Shown here piece after piece: positions 7,789 through 15,942 of a DNA stretch of 32,403 bases. This DNA comes from a virus, in the IMG/VR virus record IMGVR_UViG_3300032236_000146, positions 1-32,403 of that record; one strand, written 5' to 3'. The position numbers and the translations under genes are program-made. The notes under the pieces were generated by a model. The model was not told the origin of the DNA, did no database searches, and worked only from the letters and a program-made list of their open reading frames with translations. Within the stretch, counting starts at the first letter, position 1. Each line of letters starts with the position of its first letter.

Positions 7789-8880
7789 TTAGTTCAATGA
7801 AGCATAGATTGCAGAGTTAGGCAACATTAAGTTGATAGCCTCGTAACACTCGATACGAGCAGTTACTAAGTTCTTTTGGAAGTTATCGCTATCCTCGTAT
7901 GCAAACTCGATTGCAATTCCTTCTACCTCGATTCTCTCGATGTAGTCAGCATCAATTACCAATGCTTTGTTATCAGTAACCCAAGTTGCAGAAACAACTG
8001 GAACACCCCAGATAGTGATGTCGCCACCAGTTCCAACTTGTACGCTACCAGAACCAACGTAGTAACCGCTATTGATTGTGTCAATCAAAATACGAGCTTG
8101 TTGAGCAGGAGATACTAAGATGAAAGAAGGGTTGAAGTTTGCAGCCTTTTGGTTTGCGATTAATTGTACTAATTGCTTTAAGTCAACTGTTTCAGTCATT
8201 GTAGTAACACCAGTTGCAGCAGCAGATACAGTAGAGAAGAAAGAAGCGTTTTCAGCTTTGAAGAAATCTCTCTGTAATAATCTTGGTAAAGTTTGGCTCA
8301 AGAAAGGTAAACTTCTCATCATTTGCTTAGAGAAACGAGAGAAACCAGCGATGTATGAGTTAACCATCTTAGTTTCAGTCAAGTTGTAGTCGTTAGAACC
8401 TTTAACTAAACCTTCAGTTTGAATAGCGATGTTATTTGTTTCACCAGTATTTTCTTTGAAGAAAGTGTAAAGACCAGTTGCAGAACGTACAGTTGGTACT
8501 AAATCGCGGAAGTTAACCAATTGAGCTGGTTGTAACGCTTGTCTTGGAGAGTAAGTCATTACAGGGTCACCAGTTACGTTACCAGCGATAGTCATTGTTT
8601 TAGCCTCTGGCATTTCTAAACGGAACTTACCACCTTTTTTCAAAGTGCTTTCCATTTCATCCATACGACCTTCCATTTTCTCCTCAACTAATTGAGATAA
8701 AGACTTAACTTCAGTAGTTTCAGCCTTCTTTTGAGCAGCAGCAGCAGCATCAAATTGCTTTTGCATTTCGTCTTTTACGAATTTGATTTCGCTTTTTACA
8801 GCATCAATGTTAGCATTAACGTCAGCTTTTAAGCCTTTTACGTTTTCAGCCATTTCATTGATTAATTCTAAATTTTCCAT
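7789..8880 (-). CDS. Major capsid protein, HK97 fold, with scaffold-like delta domain
   Basis: This 363-residue capsid subunit has an N-terminal stretch of about 95 residues that is a highly charged coiled coil (ENVKGLKADVNANIDAVKSE and onward), the built-in scaffold that the prohead protease removes. The rest has the HK97 pattern, including NFRDLVPTVRSATGLYTFF, an Ile/Gln-rich strand with ETNNIAIQTEG, and the P-domain segment FILVSPAQQARILIDT. It follows the protease after 2 bases, and a strong terminator follows it. Codon use differs a little from other genes (fewer AT-only codons), as expected for the most highly expressed phage gene. Confidence 0.93.
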   Translation of the reverse strand: MENLELINEMAENVKGLKADVNANIDAVKSEIKFVKDEMQKQFDAAAAAQKKAETTEVKSLSQLVEEKMEGRMDEMESTLKKGGKFRLEMPEAKTMTIAGNVTGDPVMTYSPRQALQPAQLVNFRDLVPTVRSATGLYTFFKENTGETNNIAIQTEGLVKGSNDYNLTETKMVNSYIAGFSRFSKQMMRSLPFLSQTLPRLLQRDFFKAENASFFSTVSAAATGVTTMTETVDLKQLVQLIANQKAANFNPSFILVSPAQQARILIDTINSGYYVGSGSVQVGTGGDITIWGVPVVSATWVTDNKALVIDADYIERIEVEGIAIEFAYEDSDNFQKNLVTARIECYEAINLMLPNSAIYASLN

Positions 8881-8882
8881 TT

Positions 8883-9578
8883 TTAATTTTTAAATAGATT
8901 GTTAAATTGTTTAATTGCTTTGAGAACTTCGGCATTCTCATCAACTGGCGGCTCAACTACTGTCGTGGGTTGAGTGTTGTTAACTAGAATATCTTGTATT
9001 CTCTTTATTTCTAATTCCATTGCTTTAAATGTAGCATCGGTATATTTACCGTTACTAATCGCCTTCAATAGAACATCTAGACGCAAAGATAATGATTCTT
9101 CACTTTTAAAACCTAATGTTGGGGTTTCAGGATTTGCACCCCAAAGAACCGCAGAACCTTCATATAATTTTAATTCGCTAATCGTTCTAATTCCGTTCTT
9201 AGCTTCGTTAGTTTTAATAGTAGAAAACCCAATTGAATGCTGATTAATTAACCCAGCATCATAAAGTTTGATAATATCCTCTCCAGCGTGTGTTGGCACG
9301 ATTTCAGTAACCGCTACTAATTTATCGCCATCAACATAAAGTTCTTTTGGCTTACCAATCACATGATGCATATCTGCTTTGTGGTCAATCAAAGAAAAAA
9401 TCATATTCTTTGCTTTTGGTCCACGCTCTTGTATTGTTTTAGTAAATGCTTCAGGAACGATTATATCTCCATCTAAATCGATATTATTCATCCTTGACCA
9501 TACTGCTTTTACAGTTCTAGTTTTTGGACTAACGTCTAATATCGAATCGTTAATATCTTTTAATTGAATTTTTGCCAT
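8883..9578 (-). CDS. Prohead protease, HK97/S78 type
   Basis: This 231-residue serine protease cuts the capsid delta domain during prohead maturation and also digests itself. Visible motifs are the opening VKAVWSRMNNIDLDGDIIVP, His66 in SLIDHKADMHHVIGK, and the nucleophile Ser115 in INQHSIGF. A conserved acidic/Gly segment YEGSAVLWGANPET (140-153) may hold the third catalytic residue. The C-terminal 70 residues are less conserved and helical. It is encoded just before the capsid gene and preceded by a TAACTTTG box. Confidence 0.93.
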   Translation of the reverse strand: MAKIQLKDINDSILDVSPKTRTVKAVWSRMNNIDLDGDIIVPEAFTKTIQERGPKAKNMIFSLIDHKADMHHVIGKPKELYVDGDKLVAVTEIVPTHAGEDIIKLYDAGLINQHSIGFSTIKTNEAKNGIRTISELKLYEGSAVLWGANPETPTLGFKSEESLSLRLDVLLKAISNGKYTDATFKAMELEIKRIQDILVNNTQPTTVVEPPVDENAEVLKAIKQFNNLFKN

Positions 9579-9582
9579 AGAA

Positions 9583-9590
9583 CAAAGTTA
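9583..9590 (-). promoter_or_regulatory. Promoter box TAACTTTG before protease/capsid
   Basis: TAACTTTG lies 4 bases before the protease ATG. The same octamer precedes the portal and small terminase genes. The spacing suggests a leaderless or nearly leaderless transcript carrying protease and capsid. Confidence 0.42.
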
Positions 9591-9596
9591 TATTTT

Positions 9597-10466
9597 TTAT
9601 TGCAATGCGTTAGCTATTTGAGTATAAATATCGTTGTTATGATTATCGGTTAGTAAATTCCATATTTGACCAACATCTCCTTTTGGTGGTTGTTCATCAT
9701 AAGTAATATAATTTCCTGCGCTATCTCTTACAACTTTATAACCTATTGTGCATCGACAATTACAAGTATTACCTGCTGATGCAGTTGGGTCGCAAGGATG
9801 TAACATATATTCCGTACCATCTAATCCAAATACCTCAAACCTATCATCCATTGGAACTTCAATACCGTTCATGTGGAAGTGGTCTGTTTTATCTGGTGGT
9901 ATTCTTCTGGTACGATTATCTAAAGTTGAAATCCAAATCTTATTAGTTTTTAAACCAGTGCTAACGGCTCCAACCATTGACCCTACATTTGCTGCTCTAC
10001 CAGTTTCCGTTCTTGCTATTAACTCGGCACGATAATTGGTTATACCAGCAGTCTTTAATTCTTTAATTGTTTGTTGTAATGGCTTACCTTCTAAAATACC
10101 TTTCTTTAAAAATCTTTGAATTTGCTCTTTTGTTGTATTCGTTATTTCTTCGACTAATTCACTCAATCCTTTAAGGTCTAAGTATCTAGTGATTACATTT
10201 TGCCATAAATCCGTAAGCCAACCTTTGTGTTCTATTATTACAATGCCATTCTTGCCCTTTTTAAGGCTTTTATAGGACATTTCTGCGGTTTTGGTACCCA
10301 TTGCCACATGAAGCGAATAAAGTGTGGTTTTTAAGCCTTTACTTGATATTTCGTTTAAATCTTGGGTACGACAAAACGTATCCACCTGAGCTTGAAGTTC
10401 TTTCTTAAACTTAGGGGAATACGTCTTTAATCCTTGTGCATACAATTTCTTGTATTGGGAGTTCAT
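9597..10466 (-). CDS. Minor head protein, Mu F / SPP1 gp7-like
   Basis: This 289-residue protein belongs to the Mu gpF-like minor head family. After a helical N-terminal half it has the family core RAELIARTETGRAAN (146-160), then KIWISTLDNRTRRIPPDKTDHFHMNG with the His pair near 196-198, and the Cys-rich end CNCRCTIGYK (235-244). Such proteins sit inside or at the portal vertex and are thought to be ejected with DNA. It follows the Dps-like gene directly, sharing one base. Confidence 0.88.
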   Translation of the reverse strand: MNSQYKKLYAQGLKTYSPKFKKELQAQVDTFCRTQDLNEISSKGLKTTLYSLHVAMGTKTAEMSYKSLKKGKNGIVIIEHKGWLTDLWQNVITRYLDLKGLSELVEEITNTTKEQIQRFLKKGILEGKPLQQTIKELKTAGITNYRAELIARTETGRAANVGSMVGAVSTGLKTNKIWISTLDNRTRRIPPDKTDHFHMNGIEVPMDDRFEVFGLDGTEYMLHPCDPTASAGNTCNCRCTIGYKVVRDSAGNYITYDEQPPKGDVGQIWNLLTDNHNNDIYTQIANALQ

Positions 10467-10969
10467 TATTTATTTAATGAAAGTAAATAGATTGTTTCTG
10501 CGAACAATTGAGCAATCTCATCTACTTGGTTTTGAATCCAAGTTTCTTGGTAAATATCTTTTCTATCCTCTTGAATTTCTGCATAACACGCTTGGAAGTA
10601 TGCGGTTACTTGCTCTGGACTTTCATAGTTCATTGGTTGAGCAACTACATAATCAGTTGGTCTGCCATAGATACCAGAAGTGCTTTCTACTAATCCGTCA
10701 ATTAATTCTAATACCTCATCATAAAAATTATTCAACGCTTTGTGCATTGAGTAAGAAGTTGTTTGATGATGCCATACGATTGATTGCTCAAATGCTGATT
10801 TTAAATAGCTAACGAAGTCAGCAAAGTTATCCTGTGGGGTTCCTTCGTTTGGTTCGTTTGTTGGCTCTATTTGTTCAATAGGCTCTTGCATTTCAATATC
10901 ATTAAAAGCCTTTAATTCTCTAAATTGAGCCTCTAATTGGCTTATTTGTTTTTCTAAATCGTTTGTCAT
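10466..10969 (-). CDS. Dps/ferritin-like head-module protein (DUF5856-like)
   Basis: This 167-residue protein is encoded between portal and Mu F-like genes. The first 48 residues are an acidic, Glu/Pro/Gln-rich linker. From about residue 60 a helical domain contains WHHQTTSYSMHKALNNFYDE and LIDGLVESTSG, the pattern of small Dps-like four-helix proteins found in phages, including His67, His76, Asp84 and Asp91 in metal-binding-like spacing. Its presence in the head operon suggests a virion or capsid-assembly component. Function is unknown; metal binding or DNA protection is only inferred. Confidence 0.6.
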   Translation of the reverse strand: MTNDLEKQISQLEAQFRELKAFNDIEMQEPIEQIEPTNEPNEGTPQDNFADFVSYLKSAFEQSIVWHHQTTSYSMHKALNNFYDEVLELIDGLVESTSGIYGRPTDYVVAQPMNYESPEQVTAYFQACYAEIQEDRKDIYQETWIQNQVDEIAQLFAETIYLLSLNK

Positions 10970-12390
10970 TATTTATTATTTAAAAGTTCTTCTAAATTTT
11001 TAGGTGCTTGTATAGGAGTAAACTCATCCATTGGTGCAATATTGCTAGGAATATAAAGTTTCTCTAATTCTGCTTGGTCCACATAATCAGGAATCTCGAT
11101 ACCCATTTCCTCATACTTTTGTTTAGGAGTTAACCACCAAGCCTTATCTAACCAACCAACTTGTTCTGTTTTGTTTGCGTCTAATTCTCTATAAACTGAA
11201 ATATCAAAATCGATATATACATTCTCGCCTCTGTAACCCCAGTCAGTATGAATCTTACGGTTAAAGTTATCTCTTAATGAAATCAATAAAGGAATAGCAC
11301 AACGAACTGTTAATGCCTTTTCACCTTCGATTTGGTTGTTATAAGTTTTATTAGCAGCGTCATTTAAAAGCTGACTAGGCACTCCGTAAATATTACAAAG
11401 AGAAACCATATCCCACTTTTCTGATTCTAAAATACCTAATTCAACTGGACTTAATCCTATTTCTTTCCAATCAACTTTATATCCTGAAACTGCAATTTGA
11501 TTATAGTTTTGGCTTCCAGCTTTTTCGCTTACTGATTTCTTTAACGCTTGTGCTTGTTCGCCTCCGCTAATTGGGTCAAATCTGTCATCATTCATAAACA
11601 AAACTCCAGCTGGTCCACCATTTTGGAACGCACTAACCGCAGCAGTCTTAGCTTCGTTTGAACGAGTTAAGGTTCTTGAAGCTGCCTTTAAAGGGGATTG
11701 TCCATATAATTGATTACCTGTGATATTCCATTGAGGGTTGAAATATTTGTCGTGTAAGATTTCTTTTGTATCGAAAGACCATAATTTACCGTAATAAAGT
11801 TGATAGCCGACTCTAGTTGGAGGGAATACTTCCACATCGGCTTTGATTGCCATAAACTGGGCTGGGAGTGCGTACAATTCGAAAGGCTTGTCTTTGTTTG
11901 CTCCTGCTTCAATAAGTTTTCCATAAATAAAGGAATTACCAGTAATTAATTTAAAAGCACACCATTGTTCAACTAAATCGGACCAAGTATCTTCTTCGTT
12001 TGGATATTGTAATAATTCATTTAATCTAGTATCACCATCGTATATCTCAAATGCTTTCTTATGTAAATCTTTAAGTTCTTTCCAGTTTGTAATCTTATCA
12101 GGAGTAGAAATTAATGCTTTGTATTTCTTTGCAGCTACTGGGTCAATCTCTTTATAAACGTGAAATGGAGCAATCTTTGCTTTCTCGGTTATTAATTTAA
12201 CGATTGAGTAAACTATATCATTACCCACATACCCATCATTAACATAACTCTGTGCATCTGCACCTTGCCATGTTACAATACCTCTTTCAACTGATACCAT
12301 AGAACCCAAAGGTCCACGAGATGGTAAAACAGTTTGAAGGGGTTTAGATGCTGGTAATTTTCTTTTAGTTAGAAAATCAAATAATCCCAT
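10969..12390 (-). CDS. Portal protein, HK97 family
   Basis: This 473-residue portal subunit forms the dodecameric channel for DNA entry and exit. Family features include MGLFDFL at the start, VGNDIVYSIVKLITEKAKIA, LLQYPNEEDTWSDLVEQWCA, TGNSFIYGKL and the LYGQSPLKAASRTL region. The middle contains FQNGGPAGVLF and GVPSQLLND, both typical. It follows TerL, with a TAACTTTG box in the gap, and shares one base with the Dps-like gene. Confidence 0.93.
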   Translation of the reverse strand: MGLFDFLTKRKLPASKPLQTVLPSRGPLGSMVSVERGIVTWQGADAQSYVNDGYVGNDIVYSIVKLITEKAKIAPFHVYKEIDPVAAKKYKALISTPDKITNWKELKDLHKKAFEIYDGDTRLNELLQYPNEEDTWSDLVEQWCAFKLITGNSFIYGKLIEAGANKDKPFELYALPAQFMAIKADVEVFPPTRVGYQLYYGKLWSFDTKEILHDKYFNPQWNITGNQLYGQSPLKAASRTLTRSNEAKTAAVSAFQNGGPAGVLFMNDDRFDPISGGEQAQALKKSVSEKAGSQNYNQIAVSGYKVDWKEIGLSPVELGILESEKWDMVSLCNIYGVPSQLLNDAANKTYNNQIEGEKALTVRCAIPLLISLRDNFNRKIHTDWGYRGENVYIDFDISVYRELDANKTEQVGWLDKAWWLTPKQKYEEMGIEIPDYVDQAELEKLYIPSNIAPMDEFTPIQAPKNLEELLNNK

Positions 12391-12406
12391 ATATGTACAT
12401 TTATGT

Positions 12407-12414
12407 CAAAGTTA
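12407..12414 (-). promoter_or_regulatory. Promoter box TAACTTTG before portal
   Basis: This is the same octamer as upstream of the protease and TerS, 16 bases before the portal ATG in the 35-base gap after TerL. A TTTG lies 15 bases upstream, shorter than the usual -33/-7 spacing. Confidence 0.4.
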
Positions 12415-12425
12415 ATAAAAATATG

Positions 12426-13592
12426 CTACCAAACTGCCACCTTAAATTTAGGAGCAGTTAAATGAGTAAATACTGCATACCTACAAGCGTCCATTGCGTC
12501 ATCATTTGCCTTCACGGGTTCTTCTATTACATTGTCGTTTTTGTCCTTCTTCCATTTGTAGGACATAAATTCTCGCTTAAGGTTTTGGCTATTGTAATGA
12601 ATGTTTATAGGATATGATTTCATTTTAACAATCCCTGCCCATACATCTTTTTGAGCAGGTTTAATATTAAAACCTTGCCTGTAAAGTTCTTCGATTGATT
12701 TTGGTTCAGCAGCGTCTGCGTAAATTGTTGCTCTTGTTGGTATTTTTTCCTTTATTAATCGTGTAAGGTCGGCTAATGTTAATCCGCTTTCGTAAATAAT
12801 TTCTTCAAAATAGTTCTGCCCTTCGTGATGGGTTACTTTAATTAAAACTGCGGGGTGTACATATCCAAAGTCCAAACCATAAAATATATCTCCGTTAGGT
12901 GCTTCATCATATTGTTTCCATTGCGTGTAAATCAATTCTTTTGCTGCTCCTCTTTCGCCTAATCCGTAAACCTTCCACATAAAGTCATCGGGCAAATCCT
13001 TGTATTGCTCAATGTTTTTTATTTGACTTTCGGTAAGGTTGGATATATTGTTTAGATATGTTGAGTGTATTCTTTTATTTTTAGGCTCATCGGCCACCTC
13101 GTAAACCCAAGAAACAAAGTCGGCGGGGTTCCAATCCAAAAACGTTTGACCCGTTGTTCTCATTAACAATTGGTCGTACAATGTTTTTTTAATTAGATTG
13201 GCTTCGTTTATAAATAAAATATCCCTTGCAGGTCCACGTGCTTTGCCTTCATCTTCTAATCCAAACAATTCAATATAAGAACCATTGTCAAACGTAAATA
13301 TGTAATCCGAATAACTAAATTTTTTATCATCCCATAGCTGCCAATCTTCCATTATTTTTCTAAAATCCCTATAAACCCCTCTTTTAATATGCGGAAGCGA
13401 ATGAGATACTATTGAAATTCTAATTCTTTCAATCGATAAGGCAATCCAAACTAAAAGCTGAACTACCGAATAAGATTTGCTTGAACGGGTGCCACCTTCG
13501 TTGCAAATAATAGGATATCCTTCTTCGTATGCCTTTTTATTAGCATAGAATACAGGAGTTACTTTAATCTTTAATTGGTTCGCAATTTGCAT
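12426..13592 (-). CDS. terL: Terminase large subunit
   Basis: This 388-residue packaging motor and nuclease has Walker A at 33-40 (GGTRSSKS), Walker B DILFINEAN at 124-132 with catalytic Glu130, and a C-terminal RNase H-like nuclease with Asp241 (GLDFGYVHP), Asp293 (IYADAAEPKSIEEL) and an acidic end pair in NDDAMDACRYAV. The motif set is of the PBSX/Terminase_3 type. The start overlaps TerS by 29 bases; the chosen ATG leaves a normal N-terminus before Walker A. The packaging strategy (headful or cohesive ends) cannot be read from sequence alone. Confidence 0.95.
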   Translation of the reverse strand: MQIANQLKIKVTPVFYANKKAYEEGYPIICNEGGTRSSKSYSVVQLLVWIALSIERIRISIVSHSLPHIKRGVYRDFRKIMEDWQLWDDKKFSYSDYIFTFDNGSYIELFGLEDEGKARGPARDILFINEANLIKKTLYDQLLMRTTGQTFLDWNPADFVSWVYEVADEPKNKRIHSTYLNNISNLTESQIKNIEQYKDLPDDFMWKVYGLGERGAAKELIYTQWKQYDEAPNGDIFYGLDFGYVHPAVLIKVTHHEGQNYFEEIIYESGLTLADLTRLIKEKIPTRATIYADAAEPKSIEELYRQGFNIKPAQKDVWAGIVKMKSYPINIHYNSQNLKREFMSYKWKKDKNDNVIEEPVKANDDAMDACRYAVFTHLTAPKFKVAVW

Positions 13593-13911
13593 CAGGTTCT
13601 ATTACTATTTGAATGTTCCCTTGAATATTTGCATTAATATCGGTGGTTTGCTTTGATTTTCCTTCAAGCCTATCTAACAATTCTTGATACGCTCTAATAT
13701 CGCCTTTCATAGCCTTTGCTATTATTTTCATATCCAACTGCTCGGCAATAGTAAATTCTTCTATTTCGCCTGTTACTGGGTTTTTGATTGTAGTAACCAA
13801 TTCCAATAATTTCAATAATCTTGTTTTAGAATTTAACACGCCTTTGCCTCTGCCTTTTGGGTTTCTCACTTCTCCTTTTTGTGCAGGTATTAAATTTTGT
13901 TCGTTTGCCAT
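13564..13911 (-). CDS. Small terminase-like protein (DUF5681-type N-terminus)
   Basis: This 115-residue protein is encoded directly upstream of TerL. It opens with a basic Gly/Lys/Asn segment, GEVRNPKGRGKG, like DUF5681 proteins that precede terminases in many phages. A helical region with IAKAMKGDIRAYQELLDRLE follows. It probably binds DNA and directs TerL to the packaging start. Assignment rests on position and this motif. Confidence 0.72.
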   Translation of the reverse strand: MANEQNLIPAQKGEVRNPKGRGKGVLNSKTRLLKLLELVTTIKNPVTGEIEEFTIAEQLDMKIIAKAMKGDIRAYQELLDRLEGKSKQTTDINANIQGNIQIVIEPDANCEPIKD

Positions 13912-13936
13912 CTTCTAATCTCTTTCTTATTAAACA

Positions 13937-13944
13937 CAAAGTTA
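13937..13944 (-). promoter_or_regulatory. Promoter box TAACTTTG before terminase
   Basis: TAACTTTG fills the short gap between the dioxygenase stop and TerS, 25 bases before the TerS ATG. It would separate the packaging genes from the modification operon just upstream. Confidence 0.42.
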
Positions 13945-14754
13945 CTAATCTAAACCTTTGAATGCTTTTAATGGATAAAAAACTAATGAATTCCTGTAAC
14001 CGCCTTCTTTGGTAGGAACAATTGGCGTAACTCCGTGAACGTTTCTCCAAGCAGGATAAACTAACATTGAATTATCAGAACTGTCCATTGTGGCATTGTA
14101 ATCAGGTACGGTTGTGTTTCCTCCCGTAGCATTGTGTTTTTTTGCAATTATTACATTTACACAACCTTCTAAATTCCCTGCGTCCCTGTGAAACGCGGCG
14201 GCTATATTGTAATTTGAGATAGAACTTGTAAATAAATTTCCAAATCTCCATTTTTTAGGTATATTAGTTTCAATAATTTGTTTTTGTCTTTCGTAAATGT
14301 TTGGAGCAATTAATTTCATTAGTTTTTCGCTTTCTTCGCACAACATTAACATTGCTTTAACAAAAGTTCCCGCTGATTTTATATTGTGAACGCTTGAAAC
14401 GCTTGGATAAGGTCTTCTCATATGAGGTCTTGGCGGACAGCTTCCTAGAATTGCTGACATTTGTTGAACTAAATTGTCTTTTGCGTATTTTCCGTCTTCG
14501 GAATAACCTTTCATTAAATTGGAACTTCTTGTCATTACGCTTTTTGGAACGTTTTTGCTTCTAAATTCTTTATTTGCAACGTCCGATAATTTAGTTAATC
14601 TTTCCGAATGTTTGTTCATGTCCTTTATATAAAATCCTATCAATTCTCCGTTATCATAAAACAAAGAATCTTCAGTTACGTTTGGTTCGATTGTTCCGCA
14701 AACATCTCCAATTTGCACATTGTGAGAAACTTTAATTAAATCAATTCTTTTCAT
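13945..14754 (-). CDS. TET/JBP-like 2-oxoglutarate/Fe(II) dioxygenase (candidate DNA base hydroxylase)
   Basis: This is a 269-residue protein. The C-terminal third has the signature of the double-stranded beta-helix dioxygenase fold: FHRDAGN with Fe ligands His189 and Asp191, a Gly-Gly turn in ATGGNTTVPDYN, the third ligand His240 in VHGVTPIVP, and Arg254 in GGYRNSLVFYPL, placed to bind 2-oxoglutarate. The combination with the three genes before it matches phage TET/JBP clusters known from comparative genomics, in which thymine or 5-methylcytosine in DNA is oxidised. No cytosine methylase is present, so thymine to 5-hydroxymethyluracil is the likelier reaction. Its start overlaps the kinase by 14 bases. 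The substrate is inferred; the fold is fairly clear. Confidence 0.75.
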   Translation of the reverse strand: MKRIDLIKVSHNVQIGDVCGTIEPNVTEDSLFYDNGELIGFYIKDMNKHSERLTKLSDVANKEFRSKNVPKSVMTRSSNLMKGYSEDGKYAKDNLVQQMSAILGSCPPRPHMRRPYPSVSSVHNIKSAGTFVKAMLMLCEESEKLMKLIAPNIYERQKQIIETNIPKKWRFGNLFTSSISNYNIAAAFHRDAGNLEGCVNVIIAKKHNATGGNTTVPDYNATMDSSDNSMLVYPAWRNVHGVTPIVPTKEGGYRNSLVFYPLKAFKGLD

Positions 14755-15223
14755 ATATTAGTTTTTTAATTAATTCTAAACAATCTTGACTTGTTTTTTC
14801 TTTATAATGAGCGTTTATATTTTGAACTCTTGTTTCTATTCTTTTCAAATGTTGTTCCGATTGTTTTGAATTTCTTTTTAATCTGCCTTGTTCGCCGTTG
14901 TCTGTTATTCTAATTGTAATTGGATTAAAAACATTTATAAATTTTGAATTGCTAAACCTGTCACCTTCGCAAATTACATTAAAATTGTGTTTTTCTTGTA
15001 TTTTTCTAAATCCTTCAAAATCTTGTGCAACCGCCATACTTAATTTGTCGCTTCCTTCAAATATTTCTCCGTTGTAAATTCCCAACACTACAATTTTGTT
15101 GTTTAATACAAAATGTATTTTTTCATATTTAGCTTTTTGTGTTAAATTAAATTCTTTTATTAATTCTTTAACAACCCAAGTTTTTCCTGAACCGCAGTTT
15201 CCTGTTATTAAAATAGTTTTCAC
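14741..15223 (-). CDS. P-loop kinase (candidate 5-hydroxymethyluracil DNA kinase)
   Basis: This 160-residue small P-loop kinase has Walker A GNCGSGKT at 8-15. A conserved-looking FEGSDKLSMAV segment (55-65) and VICEGDRFSN (83-92) could bind substrate and Mg. The C-terminus is a basic helix region with RLKRNSKQSEQHLKRIETR, possibly DNA-contacting. It starts with GTG, which overlaps the preceding gene's TGA as GTGA, so translation is coupled. In known phage pathways a kinase of this type phosphorylates hydroxymethyluracil in DNA to make a leaving group for the next enzyme. Assignment as a DNA base kinase depends on the neighbours. Confidence 0.7.
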   Translation of the reverse strand: MKTILITGNCGSGKTWVVKELIKEFNLTQKAKYEKIHFVLNNKIVVLGIYNGEIFEGSDKLSMAVAQDFEGFRKIQEKHNFNVICEGDRFSNSKFINVFNPITIRITDNGEQGRLKRNSKQSEQHLKRIETRVQNINAHYKEKTSQDCLELIKKLIYEKN

Positions 15224-15942
15224 GGCAATAAATTATGATATTGAATTAATCTTGAATCTTCTTTTATTTTTCTAATTTTTTTTAAATCATCGTTAGGTTT
15301 GTATTTGTTGTGTTTGTAACTATGATATTTGCACAAAAGAGTTTCTAATTCAAGCAAATTGTTGGGATTAAAAACATTGTTTGTAATTGAATTTTTGACT
15401 TGATTTTTAGCTTCCTGAAGATGTTTTTTATATAAAAAAATATTGTTTTTGTATATTGATGTGTCTTCTTTTTCGCCGTTTAACAACAATAATCCTTTTA
15501 AAGGATATTCGTAAGCGTTTAAAAAAGTTTGGTCTTTAAAAATCATTTTTACGTCAAAAACTTTGTCCAAAATGTCGGCTGCTTTCCAACTTGCCCAATT
15601 TCCCATTCCTTTTATTTTCGTAAAATTATCTTTGAATGTTAAATAATCTATTCCGTGAAATTTTTTTAATTTGTCTAAAGTTAAAGGACTTAAAATTTTT
15701 TCCCAAATTGAAAAATAAGGTTTGCTTTTTTGTCTTTCGTTTCCAAATTTGATTTGTTCTTTGGTAATAAACCCATCAGTGTACAATAATTCGCTTGACA
15801 AATTGTAAATAAGGAGCTTTTTTTTAAACAATTCAAATGTTTTAAATTCTCCGTATTTTTTTTTATAATTGATTAAAAAAACATAATCGGGGTCAATGTC
15901 GTATGTTTTAATTATTTCGTTTGAGAACTGCTCAAAATTCAT
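15220..15942 (-). CDS. DNA-glycosylase-like transferase (aGPT-PPlase-like) for hypermodified thymine
   Basis: This 240-residue, Lys/Asn/Phe-rich protein has a helix-hairpin-helix-like segment KGMGNWASWKAADIL at 111-125. This resembles alpha-glutamyl/putrescinyl-thymine pyrophosphorylase families, which derive from HhH DNA glycosylases. A C-terminal ETLLCKYHSYK segment (200-210) also fits that family. In known phages such enzymes displace a phosphate on hydroxymethyluracil with an amino acid or amine while the base stays in DNA. Here it overlaps ParB by 4 bases upstream and the kinase by 4 bases downstream. The family call is by pattern and context; the attached group cannot be predicted. Confidence 0.68.
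   Translation of the reverse strand: MNFEQFSNEIIKTYDIDPDYVFLINYKKKYGEFKTFELFKKKLLIYNLSSELLYTDGFITKEQIKFGNERQKSKPYFSIWEKILSPLTLDKLKKFHGIDYLTFKDNFTKIKGMGNWASWKAADILDKVFDVKMIFKDQTFLNAYEYPLKGLLLLNGEKEDTSIYKNNIFLYKKHLQEAKNQVKNSITNNVFNPNNLLELETLLCKYHSYKHNKYKPNDDLKKIRKIKEDSRLIQYHNLLP

Noticed and set aside
9746-10812. Plus-strand ORFs, for example at 9748-10035 and 10450-10812
   Set aside because: They are antisense to clear minus-strand head genes and have no recognisable motifs. The same applies to all other plus-strand ORFs in the window.
11688-11924. Minus-strand 78-residue ORF within portal
   Set aside because: Entirely inside the portal gene in another frame; no supporting start context.
13826-14050. 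Minus-strand 74-residue ORF rich in Arg/Lys
   Set aside because: It overlaps the dioxygenase end and small terminase start in another frame and its residues reflect a shifted reading of those genes.
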